This document shows positions 25,801 through 35,181 of a DNA stretch of 40,518 bases, piece by piece; the stretch's first letter is position 1; each line of letters starts with the position of its first letter. This DNA comes from Thiobacillus sp. (GTDB lineage Bacteria > Pseudomonadota > Gammaproteobacteria > Burkholderiales > Thiobacillaceae). The stretch lies in the NCBI GenBank assembly GCA_016124745.1, contig WGNC01000011.1, positions 1 through 40,518 of the forward strand. Direction: 5' to 3'. Both the position numbers and the translations under genes were made by a program. Below the pieces are notes generated by a model. The model was not told the origin of the DNA. It ran no database searches and saw only the letters and a list, made by a program, of their open reading frames with translations.

Positions 25801-26668
25801 GGTCGAAGAAGCAGAGGCCAGCAGCCTGAAGGCATCGGACTTCCCGCTGCTCGATGTGACGGTTGAGGATTTCCGTCTGCAAGGCACGCCGATGGGCCAG
25901 CTCAAGGCCGTGGCGCACAGTTCAGCGCAAGGACTCGTGATCGACAGCCTGCAACTGACGCATGCCGACAGCCTGTTCAGCATGAGCGGTCTGTGGCGAG
26001 CCAGCGGCATGAGCGAAACCCGAGCGGACCTGAACCTGAGTGTGATCGATGCGGGCAAGTTTCTGGCCCGTTTCGGCTTTCCCGACACGCTCAAGCGTGG
26101 CAGTGCCGAATTGCGGGGCAATGCCACCTGGGAAGGCGCCCCCGCCGATTTCTCGGTGCGCACGCTGGCGGGGCAGCTCGAATTCAGGGTGCGGGACGGC
26201 CAGTTCCTCAAGGTCGAACCCGGTGCCGGCAAGCTGCTCGGCGTGTTGAGCCTGCAGTCGCTGCCGCGCCGGCTGAGTTTCGATTTCCGTGATATCTTCA
26301 ACCAAGGCTATGCCTTCGACGATATCAGCAGCACTCTGCGCATTGCGCGTGGCGTGGTGTATAGCGACGATTTCAAGATGCGCGGACCGTCGGCCAAGGT
26401 CAACATGTCAGGACTCGCCGATCTCAATCAGGAAACCGTGCAGCTGCGGGTGAAGGTCATCCCGAAAGTGTCCGAAGGGGTCGCCGTGGCGGGTGCGATC
26501 ATCGCCGGGCCGCTGGCAGGGGTGGGTGCGCTGGCTGCGCAGAAACTGCTGCGCGACCCGATCGAAGAAGCCATCAGCCAGGAGTACATGGTGACCGGTC
26601 CCTGGCTGGCACCCGATGTCAAACGATTGTCCAAGGCCAAAGCAGAAGTTCAGGCAAGCGAACCTTAG
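22883..26668 (+). CDS. yhdP: YhdP family AsmA-like protein (inner membrane/periplasm)
   Basis: A 1261-residue protein of the usual YhdP length. A single N-terminal membrane anchor (WLAALAALATLVFVTAAALMF) is followed by a very long beta-rich periplasmic region. The conserved C-terminal part includes LLGVLSLQSLPRRLSFDFRDIF, then GYAFDDIS and IAGPLAGVGALAAQKLL. YhdP, with TamB and YdbH, is thought to form a hydrophobic groove bridging the inner and outer membranes that carries phospholipid outward. The ATG at 22883 is used; a TTG two codons earlier is also in frame. It leads the set yhdP, amidase, tldD, a conserved order in betaproteobacteria. Confidence 0.93.
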   Translation: MTVSPAFLSFLRRATRWLAALAALATLVFVTAAALMFFWVLPNIADHRETVANLMSRALGQRVTLEAVSGEWQQAHPEFRLQGVHLHDPQGRPALYLPELKATFAWRSLLFLEPRFNHIELQGLSTEVRRARDGHFYVGGIPVNPSAPDSKFTNWLLRQREVHVGNGTLAWLDEVRNAPPLELTAVDFKLTNVFRSHRLQLSAFAPVSLLARPLMIDAQFNARNVDDIKTWTGTVKSAVAGLSFPRLTTWLELPHQPRQGSGGLHLRFDVVQGALARVGADFDLRSIEARLGEDLPALRLAQVEGNAVWQRTEDGQRVTFENLKVARPGSPLGAPFNMGLAWNAKSHEITAQAFSLGGWESLLPSLPMDAALRTRLQALQPQGRLDTLRFQWTGAEPGIDNFSIAARFSGLGVAAVEEGPGFANFSGRIDGDAHAGVFDIDSKQMEMNLPNLFREPLVGLDTLLAHGRWQKTTRGRLFILEDAVFANGDAAGSASGRYELIPGHPGIIDLGAKLTRADGKAVYRYLPKSIGDRTVEWARKSVIAGYSDNVKLILRGDLTQFPFLKGDGAFSVDARIKDGVIDYVEGWPRIDGIQADMLFKGKVMEVSSDQASIYGAALSSVKAVIPDLLHHEEQLVVAGEANGPVQDFIRFANFSPVGDRLRGVTDALDGNGPMRLALQMQIPLQHAENATVAGRLSFQGNTLFPAGQPRLEQVRGDIDFTHDGLTARNITAQFLGGPLRVDASTREGRVQILTQGRAMAAGITPWLGAKWGDRLTGQTSWQGQIDLEPEGERVRIVSDLVGLGSSLPAPLAKAAAQALPLLVTSQPQGDGQQHEVRLGKTVGAVWRSVAGGRFNRGEVRFGGPAVMPGEPGLRLVGSGRGLDLSGWLAMLPEGEDQDALSLSSIELGFDTFDLLGRRYEDIRLQGRFRNGLFRTQVSGRDLKGVLTYRPAGNQPARVSAQFKQFTIPDRLSAVEEAEASSLKASDFPLLDVTVEDFRLQGTPMGQLKAVAHSSAQGLVIDSLQLTHADSLFSMSGLWRASGMSETRADLNLSVIDAGKFLARFGFPDTLKRGSAELRGNATWEGAPADFSVRTLAGQLEFRVRDGQFLKVEPGAGKLLGVLSLQSLPRRLSFDFRDIFNQGYAFDDISSTLRIARGVVYSDDFKMRGPSAKVNMSGLADLNQETVQLRVKVIPKVSEGVAVAGAIIAGPLAGVGALAAQKLLRDPIEEAISQEYMVTGPWLAPDVKRLSKAKAEVQASEP

Positions 26669-26683
26669 AGTGTGGAAAGATTC

Positions 26684-27631
26684 ATGACGACCAAGAAAAT
26701 CACCAAATCGAGCATGGCGCGTCCCAAAGGCGCACCGGTAAGGAAGCCCGCTACGCAGGTGGGCACCGTCCGCGTGGCCGCGATCCAGATGGCTTCGGGC
26801 CCAAGCGTTTCCGCCAACCTGGCCGAGGCCGAGCGGCTCATTGAACTGGCAGCCGGTGCAGGTGCGCGGCTGGTCGCGTTGCCGGAGTTCTTCTGCATCA
26901 TGGGGATGAAAGATGCCGACGTCGTGAAGGTGCGCGAGGCGGAAGGCCACGGCCCGATCCAGTCATTTTTGGCGCGTATGGCCAAAAAGCACCACATCTG
27001 GCTCATCGGCGGCTCGGTCCCGCTGGAAGCCAGCGCCGCGAACAAGGTACGCAACAGCTGCCTGGTCTATGACGAACGCGGCAAACAGGTGGCGCGCTAC
27101 GACAAGATTCACCTGTTCGGTCTCGACCTCGGTAACGAGCACTTTCAGGAAGCCAAGCTGATGGAGCCGGGCGACAAGGTCGTGGTCGTCAACAGTCCGT
27201 TCGGCCGCATCGGGCTGTCGATTTGCTATGACCTGCGCTTTCCCGAGCTGTACCGCGCCATGCCCGATGTCGACATGATCGTGGTGCCGTCCGCGTTCAC
27301 CGCCACCACCGGGCGTGCGCATTTCGAAACCCTGATCCGGGCACGCGCGATCGAGAACCTCGCCTACGTGATCGCACCGGCGCAGGGCGGCTACCATCTG
27401 TCGGGTCGTGAAACCCATGGCGACAGCATGATCGTCGATCCTTGGGGCGTCGTGCTCGACCGCCTGCCGCGCGGCTCCGGCGTCGTCATGGCCAACATCA
27501 ACCCCGCCTACCAGGCCAGCCTCAGAAAGAGCCTGCCCGCACTCAAGCATCGCTTCATCCAGTGCCAGCAGATCGAAGTCGAGGTGATCGAGCGCCGTGC
27601 CGTGGCCAAGCGCGAGCCGTCCGGCAAGTAA
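26684..27631 (+). CDS. Carbon-nitrogen hydrolase (Nit family; likely deaminated-glutathione amidase)
   Basis: A 315-residue cytosolic nitrilase-superfamily amidase. The catalytic triad is visible: E68 in LPEFF, K141 in YDKIHLF and C181 in [13 protein letters not shown]. The IHLF and [11 protein letters not shown] forms are those of the Nit1/Nit2 branch, whose metabolite-repair role is hydrolysis of deaminated glutathione; that substrate is inferred from family. The ATG at 26684 has GGAAAGA immediately upstream; an in-frame GTG at 26672 is less likely. The N-terminal 25 residues are basic and not part of the fold. It starts 15 bp after yhdP and is followed 28 bp later by tldD. Confidence 0.9.
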   Translation: MTTKKITKSSMARPKGAPVRKPATQVGTVRVAAIQMASGPSVSANLAEAERLIELAAGAGARLVALPEFFCIMGMKDADVVKVREAEGHGPIQSFLARMAKKHHIWLIGGSVPLEASAANKVRNSCLVYDERGKQVARYDKIHLFGLDLGNEHFQEAKLMEPGDKVVVVNSPFGRIGLSICYDLRFPELYRAMPDVDMIVVPSAFTATTGRAHFETLIRARAIENLAYVIAPAQGGYHLSGRETHGDSMIVDPWGVVLDRLPRGSGVVMANINPAYQASLRKSLPALKHRFIQCQQIEVEVIERRAVAKREPSGK

Positions 27632-27659
27632 TTCAGTGCCCATCACTCAGGATATCGCC

Positions 27660-29463
<1,804 letters not shown>

Positions 29464-29553
29464 CGTTCATTGCGCCTAGTTCAATCCAATTAGCGCGCAA
29501 TTCGTCCGGTAGCACCACCCTGGTTTTGACTTTCTCCCCTTGCAGCCCCGCCG

Positions 29554-29671
29554 AAAATCGAGCTTGCCGGGTGGATCAGCGGTGAAGGTGTTTGAGCCTC
29601 GCTCACAAAATTAAATCAACCCAGTAAAAGCGGGGCGAGTTCTTCGCCGCCCGTCTGGTGGGCTCGATTTT
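29554..29671. repeat. Inverted pair bounding a 118-bp segment
   Basis: AAAATCGAGC at 29554-29563 and GCTCGATTTT at 29662-29671 are exact inverted copies. The outer flanks are also C-rich on the left and G-rich on the right. This might bound a miniature element, but no target duplication was identified. Confidence 0.45.
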
Positions 29672-29709
29672 TGGGGTTTCGGGGATGTCGGGGTCGCCTT
29701 CTTTTGGTT

Positions 29710-29735
29710 ACTTTTCTTGGCGAGACAAGAAAAGT
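29710..29735. repeat. Perfect hairpin, 10-bp stem
   Basis: ACTTTTCTTG pairs exactly with CAAGAAAAGT across the loop GCGAGA. A second hairpin follows at 29741-29764 (GCTGCCGGG against CCCGGC-C-AGC, one bulge). Confidence 0.75.
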
Positions 29736-29803
29736 GACTAGCTGCCGGGCTACCCCCGGCCAGCGGTCAGCAGTCCTGCGAACACTTTAGCTACACCGAG
29801 CAA

Positions 29804-29830
29804 GGCCCTTCGACTAGCTCAGGGCGAACG
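29804..29830. repeat. Dispersed repeat, copy B (single arm)
   Basis: GGCCCTTCGACTAGCTCAGG followed by GCGAACG. It matches one arm of the palindrome at 22209-22268 (20 of 23 bases) but lacks the second arm. Confidence 0.7.
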
Positions 29831-29915
29831 AGCGTAAATCCGTGTGCTATTCGATCGGTTGCGTGCGCCAGAGCTGTCTGGATTGCTTCGCCTCACCCGC
29901 AATGACGGTCCAGCC

Positions 29916-32900
29916 TCAGGCCAAACTCTCAATCGACTGCAACTCCCCGATCAGATACCCCTGCACGCAGTCGATGCCCATTTCCCTGAGTTTGGCAAGC
30001 GCCTCCTCATCCTCGACAAAGCCTGCCACGGTCCTGATGCCGAGGAAGCTGCCCGTTTCCTGGATCGATCGCACCAGTGCCTCGTCGATCATGCTGGTGC
30101 CGATTTCGCGCACCAGGGCACGATCGATTTTCAGGTAGTCGAGCTTCATGCTCTTGAGACTGGTGTAGGAACTGCTGCCGACGCCGAAATCATCGAGCGT
30201 GAAGCGGCAGCCGTGACGCTGCAATTGCCGCATGAACAGCTGGGTCTGGGCATGGCCTTCGACGGCATCGACTTCGCTGATTTCGAAAATCAGCTTGTCG
30301 CCCGGAACGTCGCCACGTGCCAGTTCGGCCAGCAGGAACTTCAGGAACATCGGGTTGTTTACCGACTGGCCCGACAGGTTGATCGAGAAGCCCCCCAGCA
30401 GGGCAAGCTTGTCGGCGTGATCGCGCATCCACTGCATCACGTTGCGCACGACCCAGCGGTCGATTTCGGTGATGCGTTGCAGTCGTTCGGCGATGTCGAT
30501 CAGATCGCGGGTGGCGATGCGGCCGTCGTGTGCGGTGGGATGCAGCAGCACTTCGTAATAGAGCGGTGTGCGCGCGGCATCGGACGCCGCCACGACCGGC
30601 TGGCACATGAGACTGAGCTGGTTGTTGGCGAGGATCGCAGTGAGATCGTGCGCCCAGTTTGCCAGCGCCAGCACGCCGCCGTCTTCGGTCTCGCTGCTGT
30701 ATTGCATGACGGGCGTGTCGGACTCGCGGGCGCGGGCGCAGGCGGCATTGGCGTTGTCGTAATACGCTTCCGGGCTGAGGCAGTCGCTTGCCCACATGAG
30801 GCCGGCGGCTGCCTCGATACGGTAGCGGGTACCGTTGATCTCCTGTGGTTGCGCGGATATCACCTTCAGCAGGGCTTCGGCCTGCGTTTGTGCGGCGGCA
30901 CGGTCGGCAGCCTCGATCCAGAATGCGATTCCGGATTCGCCCGATCGTGCAAGCAGCGCGTTGGACGGCAGGTGTTTCGGCAGGATTTGGGCGAGTTCGC
31001 GCAGGATGGGGGTGCGGATTTCGACCCCGGCCGGCTCGCCATCGGGCTTGCTGATATCAAGCTGGATAACGCCGACGGCGTAGCCGCCGTCGGCCGTCTT
31101 GCTTCGCAGCCAGTTGCGGCGAATGGCGCGGAAGAAGGTCTTGCGATTGGCCAGGCCCGTGGTGGCGTCGTGCGCGGATTGCCACAGCAGGTCGCGCTGC
31201 ATTTTCTGGATCATCGCGCTGTAGGAACGATCCATCAGCGGCAGTTCCAGGTCTTCGGTCCAGTGTGCCTCGTTGTTTTCCAGCGATCGCAGCAGGTCCT
31301 GGCGCTTGAGATCGAGTTTCTTGATGCCGCGGTAGTTCGCAAAAACATACACATGCGGCTGGTCGCCTATCCAGATCAGGTTGAGCGGCGCCTCCAGCGA
31401 CTTGAACTGCAACCAGTCGCCGACCCGAAGTCGCTCGGCGAGGTTGTCCTGGACCTCGGTCAGCGGTTCGCTTGCCGCATCGTTGAGACGGGCTGCGATC
31501 GAGGTGCGCTGGCGCTGCGATTTGTCTTCGTCGAACAGCGTCGCCGCAAGCTGGTCGACGATGCGGTCCTGGGCAAACTTGTCGGCACAGACGTGGGTGA
31601 GCGACTGGTCGATGCGTTGCAGCAGGGTCTGAATCTCGGATGCGGAAGGCGGGGTGGTCAACTCCGGATCCAGCCATTCACACAGGCTTTGCAGGACCTG
31701 CCAGGACTCGCGCGCCGCCTCGCTGTCGACGCCGTGACGGATCTCGGCCATCAGCAGCACGTTGCGCCATCCGCCGTTCAGCAGTTCGATCACGGCATTC
31801 GGAATCGGGCGCTCGTCCAGTCGTGACAGCAGTTCATGCAGGATGCGCTGCTTGGCGACTTCTGCAGCCTGGCGGCCTTCGCACATGTCCTGCAGGCGGA
31901 ACACGCGTGCGGCACGCTCGTTCAGGAGTGGCTTGACCACGCGTTCCAGCTGGGTGCGCGCCTCCTCGAACACGCCCGGGTTCTTGTCGGCTTCGGCGTT
32001 GATGCGGTCGGTCCAGCGGCTCATCAGCCGCAGCAGGCGCTCGTCCGTGATCTTGCCGTCGTCGCCTGCCACCATGCTGATGCGATCCAGCGTGTTCAGC
32101 ACCTTGTGCGCCGGGTGGGCCGGGGAATTCAGAAACTGCGGATCTGACATCGCCAGCCTGATCAGGCTGGTCTCCAGCTGATGGAAAAATGGCCGCATGC
32201 CCTCGCTGACCGATTTTTCGGCATGCATGGTGTCGAACAGCGCGCCGAACATGTCGACCGAACGCTGCATTTCCTGGGTGACGGTGGCGGGCAGCGCGCC
32301 AGCAGCGGCTAGGCGCTGAAGCACCGGCGAGTTTGCCATGCCGGGCATGCTGGCCATCCCGGGCTGACCCGTGGCGGAACGGGCCGCCGGGCCCTGTGGG
32401 GCATTGCCCGGGGTGACAGCCCCGGGTGAGCCGGGGCCGGCAGCCATGCCCATTGGCGCGGGCGCGGCACCCGTCTGCACCGATGCTGCCGCGGAGGGTC
32501 CCGCAGTGGGTGATCCCATCTGACCGCGGAAAAAATCCATCAATGAGCCGGTCAAGCGGCTGAGGGTTCCCTGGCCCTGGCTTTGCGCTTGCTGCGACGC
32601 CAGTGCAGATGCGGAAGGCTCGGATTGCGCGGACGCTTCGGTAGCCGTTTCGAAGGGCGGCTGGACATGCTGGGGCTGCTCCGGCCGCGGGCCTTCAGCC
32701 TCTGCTTGCGAGACAGGCAACAATGCCAGCAATTCGGCATACAGCGGCGCGAGCTGGTCGGACAAGACATCGCGCAGCGCGGCATAGGCAACCTGGCGTG
32801 CACGGGCCAGCACCGGCACGGCTTCGAGGCTGCTGCGGTAAGCATGGCTGACGACTGCGGGGCCAAAGGGGTTGTTGCTGTGGTCGCAGGCAAAGCCGAA

Positions 32901-33698
32901 CAGCTGTCCGATGCGCGGCTCGATGTCGGCCAGCTGCTCGCGAAACTGCTCTTCCAGCTTGTGGGCTTCGGACGAGGTGGCGAGCCAGTCCTCGAAATCG
33001 AGTTCGTTGACCAGGGCTAGTCCGCCGTCGGCGGAGTCGCGCGTAGGCTGGGTTTGCACCGGGCGTGCCTGCTTCAGCGCATCCAGTACCCCATTCACGA
33101 AACGGGCTTGTACAGCCGGGGCGTGCAGGCTGAACTCCTGTACCGCACTCAGCAGACCGCTATGTTCGGCAATGCCGGTGGCTTGCAGCGCGGCCGCGTT
33201 GAGCTTGTCGCCCAGCAGACGCATCATCTGGTCATGCACCTGCAGCAGGGCTTCGCTCAAGAGCGTGGTGCTGGCTTCGCGCAACTGGGGGTGCGCGCTC
33301 GATGTGGGCATGGCGGCCAGTTTTTCACGATGCCCTGCCATGCGCAATTTTTGCAGTGCCCGCAGTGCATCGACCGGCTGCCGGACAAACGCTACACCGA
33401 TGCCCTGGGGGCTCAGGCGCTTCAGCTGTGCCGGCACGCGGAAGGTTTGGGTGCTGTTGATCGATGCCGGGGTGAAGACAATTTCGACCTCGGCGTCTTC
33501 GCGCTTGGCGAGCGCGGCGATCGCGGCTTCCGGATTGGTGAATTTTAGAAACAGTCCGCCCAGGCAGAAATCGCGAATTTCGCAGGCGATTTCGGTGTGG
33601 CCCGGTTGCTTTATGATGGCCGCCTGCGAAACCTGGAAGCGCCTGTCACGCCTTAATTCCTGACCGGTGTGCTGGTTGTCGGTGCCCTGAGCCGTCAT
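29916..33698 (-). CDS. PilZ - DUF1631 - GGDEF-like - EAL protein (c-di-GMP related)
   Basis: A 1260-residue, apparently cytosolic protein. Domains in order: PilZ at about 15-115 (RRDRRFQ, then RDFCLGGLF, with Cys where the usual motif has Ser); DUF1631 at about 150-740, with a Pro/Gly/Ala-rich linker near 380-460; a GGDEF-like domain at about 845-985; and EAL at about 1010-1255. The GGDEF site is degenerate (SGESG, 919-923), so diguanylate cyclase activity is unlikely. The EAL domain keeps E1049 (EVLL), NLSGQ, EISE, D1169-D1170 (DDFG), KID and the late Gln. It has G1226 where active enzymes have Glu (AEGVE/AEFVE), so phosphodiesterase activity is doubtful. It may act mainly as a c-di-GMP receptor. 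The ATG at 33698 has a G-rich site upstream and is divergent from the aroG leader. Confidence 0.9.
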   Translation of the reverse strand: MTAQGTDNQHTGQELRRDRRFQVSQAAIIKQPGHTEIACEIRDFCLGGLFLKFTNPEAAIAALAKREDAEVEIVFTPASINSTQTFRVPAQLKRLSPQGIGVAFVRQPVDALRALQKLRMAGHREKLAAMPTSSAHPQLREASTTLLSEALLQVHDQMMRLLGDKLNAAALQATGIAEHSGLLSAVQEFSLHAPAVQARFVNGVLDALKQARPVQTQPTRDSADGGLALVNELDFEDWLATSSEAHKLEEQFREQLADIEPRIGQLFGFACDHSNNPFGPAVVSHAYRSSLEAVPVLARARQVAYAALRDVLSDQLAPLYAELLALLPVSQAEAEGPRPEQPQHVQPPFETATEASAQSEPSASALASQQAQSQGQGTLSRLTGSLMDFFRGQMGSPTAGPSAAASVQTGAAPAPMGMAAGPGSPGAVTPGNAPQGPAARSATGQPGMASMPGMANSPVLQRLAAAGALPATVTQEMQRSVDMFGALFDTMHAEKSVSEGMRPFFHQLETSLIRLAMSDPQFLNSPAHPAHKVLNTLDRISMVAGDDGKITDERLLRLMSRWTDRINAEADKNPGVFEEARTQLERVVKPLLNERAARVFRLQDMCEGRQAAEVAKQRILHELLSRLDERPIPNAVIELLNGGWRNVLLMAEIRHGVDSEAARESWQVLQSLCEWLDPELTTPPSASEIQTLLQRIDQSLTHVCADKFAQDRIVDQLAATLFDEDKSQRQRTSIAARLNDAASEPLTEVQDNLAERLRVGDWLQFKSLEAPLNLIWIGDQPHVYVFANYRGIKKLDLKRQDLLRSLENNEAHWTEDLELPLMDRSYSAMIQKMQRDLLWQSAHDATTGLANRKTFFRAIRRNWLRSKTADGGYAVGVIQLDISKPDGEPAGVEIRTPILRELAQILPKHLPSNALLARSGESGIAFWIEAADRAAAQTQAEALLKVISAQPQEINGTRYRIEAAAGLMWASDCLSPEAYYDNANAACARARESDTPVMQYSSETEDGGVLALANWAHDLTAILANNQLSLMCQPVVAASDAARTPLYYEVLLHPTAHDGRIATRDLIDIAERLQRITEIDRWVVRNVMQWMRDHADKLALLGGFSINLSGQSVNNPMFLKFLLAELARGDVPGDKLIFEISEVDAVEGHAQTQLFMRQLQRHGCRFTLDDFGVGSSSYTSLKSMKLDYLKIDRALVREIGTSMIDEALVRSIQETGSFLGIRTVAGFVEDEEALAKLREMGIDCVQGYLIGELQSIESLA

Positions 33699-33783
33699 GT
33701 TTACCCTGTCCCCTTATTTTTGGCCATTATATGGCTTATATGTCGTGACTATCACGGCAGGAATCCGGCTAACTTAAAGCGGA

Positions 33784-33813
33784 TTGGCGTGGTCTGGCAG
33801 GTTTTGGTAAACT
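33784..33813 (+). promoter_or_regulatory. Possible promoter of the aroG leader
   Basis: TTGGCG (33784-33789) and TAAACT (33808-33813) are separated by 18 bp. Transcription would then start near 33820, almost at the leader ATG, making the leader peptide nearly leaderless. A promoter further upstream (for example GTGACT / TAACTT around 33745-33775) would give a normal 5' UTR. Neither is certain. Confidence 0.3.
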
Positions 33814-33820
33814 GAAACCC

Positions 33821-33889
33821 ATGTACTTGGCCGCATTGTCCTTCTTTAGCCGTTTTTATCCCACGCCGAGGGCGGTCGGGAGGCGCTGA
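33821..33889 (+). CDS. Putative Phe/Tyr leader peptide of aroG (attenuation)
   Basis: A 22-codon ORF reading MYLAALSFFSRFYPTPRAVG plus RR. Five of the first 13 residues are aromatic: Tyr at codon 2, Phe-Phe at codons 8-9 and Phe-Tyr at codons 12-13; there is no Trp. It ends at TGA 33887-33889, 25 bases before the terminator stem. Size, position and codon bias are those of an amino-acid leader peptide whose ribosome stalls when charged Phe or Tyr tRNA is scarce. There is no strong Shine-Dalgarno, which is the main weakness. The downstream gene makes the first enzyme of aromatic biosynthesis, which fits the codons. Confidence 0.7.
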   Translation: MYLAALSFFSRFYPTPRAVGRR

Positions 33890-33919
33890 GACGAACAGCA
33901 CGGCCTCAACGAAACCGCC
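33871..33919 (+). promoter_or_regulatory. Candidate antiterminator hairpin of the aroG attenuator
   Basis: GGCGGT (33871-33876) can pair with ACCGCC (33914-33919), and inside it GAGGC (33880-33884) can pair with GCCTC (33903-33907). The outer pairing uses most of the 5' arm of the terminator, so the two structures exclude each other. A ribosome waiting at the Phe-Tyr codons 33854-33859 would leave this region free. The leader bases 33845-33850 can also pair, with wobbles, to 33885-33890, giving a possible 1:2 structure. Confidence 0.5.
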
Positions 33920-33939
33920 AGCCCGCTGGCGGTTTTTTT
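33915..33939 (+). terminator. Intrinsic terminator upstream of aroG (attenuator)
   Basis: CCGCCAGC (33915-33922) and GCTGGCGG (33925-33932) form a perfect eight-pair stem followed by seven T residues. It lies 44 bp before the aroG ATG, on the same strand, with no other complete gene before it. Its natural reading is therefore as an attenuator rather than the end of an operon. Confidence 0.9.
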
Positions 33940-33983
33940 GTTTGAGCCGCAGCGGGGAACAGCAAACAACACGGAGCCTGAAC

Positions 33984-35060
33984 ATGACTGCCACCCGAAC
34001 CGACGACACCCGCATCGAGCAAAGCGGAGAACTGCTTGCCCCGATGCAGATCATGCGCGAGCTGCGCGCCAACGAAACCGTGCATGCGCATGTGGCACAC
34101 GCCCGCAGCGCCATCCACGACGTGCTGCGTGGAGCGGACGACCGCATGTTTGTCATCGTCGGGCCGTGTTCCATTCACGATCCGGTCGCCGCGATCGACT
34201 ATGCACGCAAGCTGAAGCCGCTGGCGGATGAACTTGCGCACGACCTCGTCATCGTGATGCGCGTGTATTTCGAGAAGCCGCGCACCACGGTGGGCTGGAA
34301 AGGGCTGATCAACGACCCGCATCTGGATGAAAGTTTCGACATCAACGAGGGCTTGCGGCTGGCGCGCAAGCTGCTGCTGGAACTCAACGAAATCGGCCTG
34401 CCCTGCGGGACCGAGTTCCTCGACCTGATCTCGCCGCAATACATCGCCGACCTGGTGAGCTGGGGCGCCATCGGCGCGCGCACCACCGAATCGCAGTCGC
34501 ATCGCCAGCTGGCTTCCGGCCTGTCGTGCCCGGTGGGTTTCAAGAATGGTACCGACGGCAGTTTGCGTATCGCGGTGGATGCGATCAAGGCGGCCGCCGC
34601 GCGCCACCACTTCATCTCGATCACCAAGTCGGGTCATGTCGGCGTGTTCAGCACCTCGGGCAACGAAGACACTCATGTCATCCTGCGCGGTGGCAAAGCG
34701 CCCAACTACGACGCGGCAAGCGTAAACCTGGCTTGCGGCGAACTCGCGGCGGCGGGCCTGCGCCAGCAGTTGATGATCGATTTTTCCCACGCGAATTCGA
34801 GCAAGCAGTACCAGCGCCAGCTCGACGTCGGGGCCGACATCGCAGCCCAGGTGGCGGGTGGCGATTTCCGCATCATCGGTGCGATGATCGAAAGCCACCT
34901 GAATGCCGGGCGCCAGGATCTGGTCGAAGGGCAACCGCTGGAATACGCCAAATCAATCACCGATGCCTGCATTGGCTGGGACGATACCGTCCCGCTGCTG
35001 CGGATGCTGGCCGATGCCGTGAAAAAACGCCGGCTGGCCGTGCCAGCGGATGAGGAATAA
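33984..35060 (+). CDS. aroG: 3-deoxy-7-phosphoheptulonate (DAHP) synthase, class I
   Basis: Catalyses the first shikimate step: phosphoenolpyruvate plus erythrose-4-phosphate to DAHP, in the cytosol. The 358 residues match the AroF/G/H type (350 in E. coli). Motifs seen: VIVGPCSIHDPVAAIDYA, MRVYFEKPRTTVGWKGLINDP, GTEFLD, GAIGARTTESQSHRQLASGLSCPVGFKNGT (only the first part is diagnostic), and the metal/His region MIDFSHANSSKQ. Which amino acid inhibits it is not certain from sequence. The ATG at 33984 has CGGAG upstream; the open frame back to 33942 runs into the terminator region and was rejected. It is controlled, I infer, by the Phe/Tyr attenuator just upstream. Confidence 0.95.
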   Translation: MTATRTDDTRIEQSGELLAPMQIMRELRANETVHAHVAHARSAIHDVLRGADDRMFVIVGPCSIHDPVAAIDYARKLKPLADELAHDLVIVMRVYFEKPRTTVGWKGLINDPHLDESFDINEGLRLARKLLLELNEIGLPCGTEFLDLISPQYIADLVSWGAIGARTTESQSHRQLASGLSCPVGFKNGTDGSLRIAVDAIKAAAARHHFISITKSGHVGVFSTSGNEDTHVILRGGKAPNYDAASVNLACGELAAAGLRQQLMIDFSHANSSKQYQRQLDVGADIAAQVAGGDFRIIGAMIESHLNAGRQDLVEGQPLEYAKSITDACIGWDDTVPLLRMLADAVKKRRLAVPADEE

Positions 35061-35074
35061 GCCGGCTTCCGGGT

Positions 35075-35080
35075 TAAAAT
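35075..35080 (+). promoter_or_regulatory. -10 box for the 4.5S RNA gene
   Basis: TAAAAT ends seven bases before the predicted 5' end of the RNA at 35087. The -35 region (near 35051-35058) is not close to consensus. Confidence 0.5.
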
Positions 35081-35086
35081 GCATGC

Positions 35087-35181
35087 GGCGGGCCTCCCCG
35101 CATGGCTAAGTCGTGAATCGGGTCAGGTCCGGAAGGAAGCAGCCACAGCGACCGATGCCAGTGCCGGGGCTCTGGCTCGCC
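35087..35181 (+). ncRNA. ffs: Signal recognition particle RNA (4.5S RNA)
   Basis: The universally conserved SRP apical domain is present (GGTCAGGTCCGGAAGGAAGC then AGCC, 35121-35144), with the GGAA tetraloop and the asymmetric loop that binds Ffh. The ends pair: GGCGGGCC...CCCCG on the left with CGGGG...GCTCGCC on the right, giving a hairpin of about 95 nt, the normal size of a bacterial small SRP RNA. It directs membrane proteins to the Sec translocon. A location just before dnaX is common in proteobacteria. Its 3' end touches the left arm of the inverted repeat at 35180. Confidence 0.95.

Larger units (their letters stand above)
29464..29915. other. Repeat-rich intergenic region
   Basis: I see no gene in these 452 bp. 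It contains a 10-bp inverted pair 108 bp apart, two strong hairpins and a copy of the dispersed repeat listed below. The left part, like the GIY-YIG gene, looks compositionally foreign. It also serves as the 3' side of the large minus-strand gene, so one of the hairpins could act in its 3' end. Confidence 0.6.

Noticed and set aside
29464..29530. Possible tRNA gene or attachment site after the GIY-YIG gene (GTTCAATCC-like stretch)
   Set aside because: No cloverleaf can be drawn: acceptor and anticodon stems are missing.
29844..31826. 660-codon open frame on the plus strand
   Set aside because: Antisense to the PilZ-DUF1631-GGDEF-EAL gene, whose domains are unmistakable.
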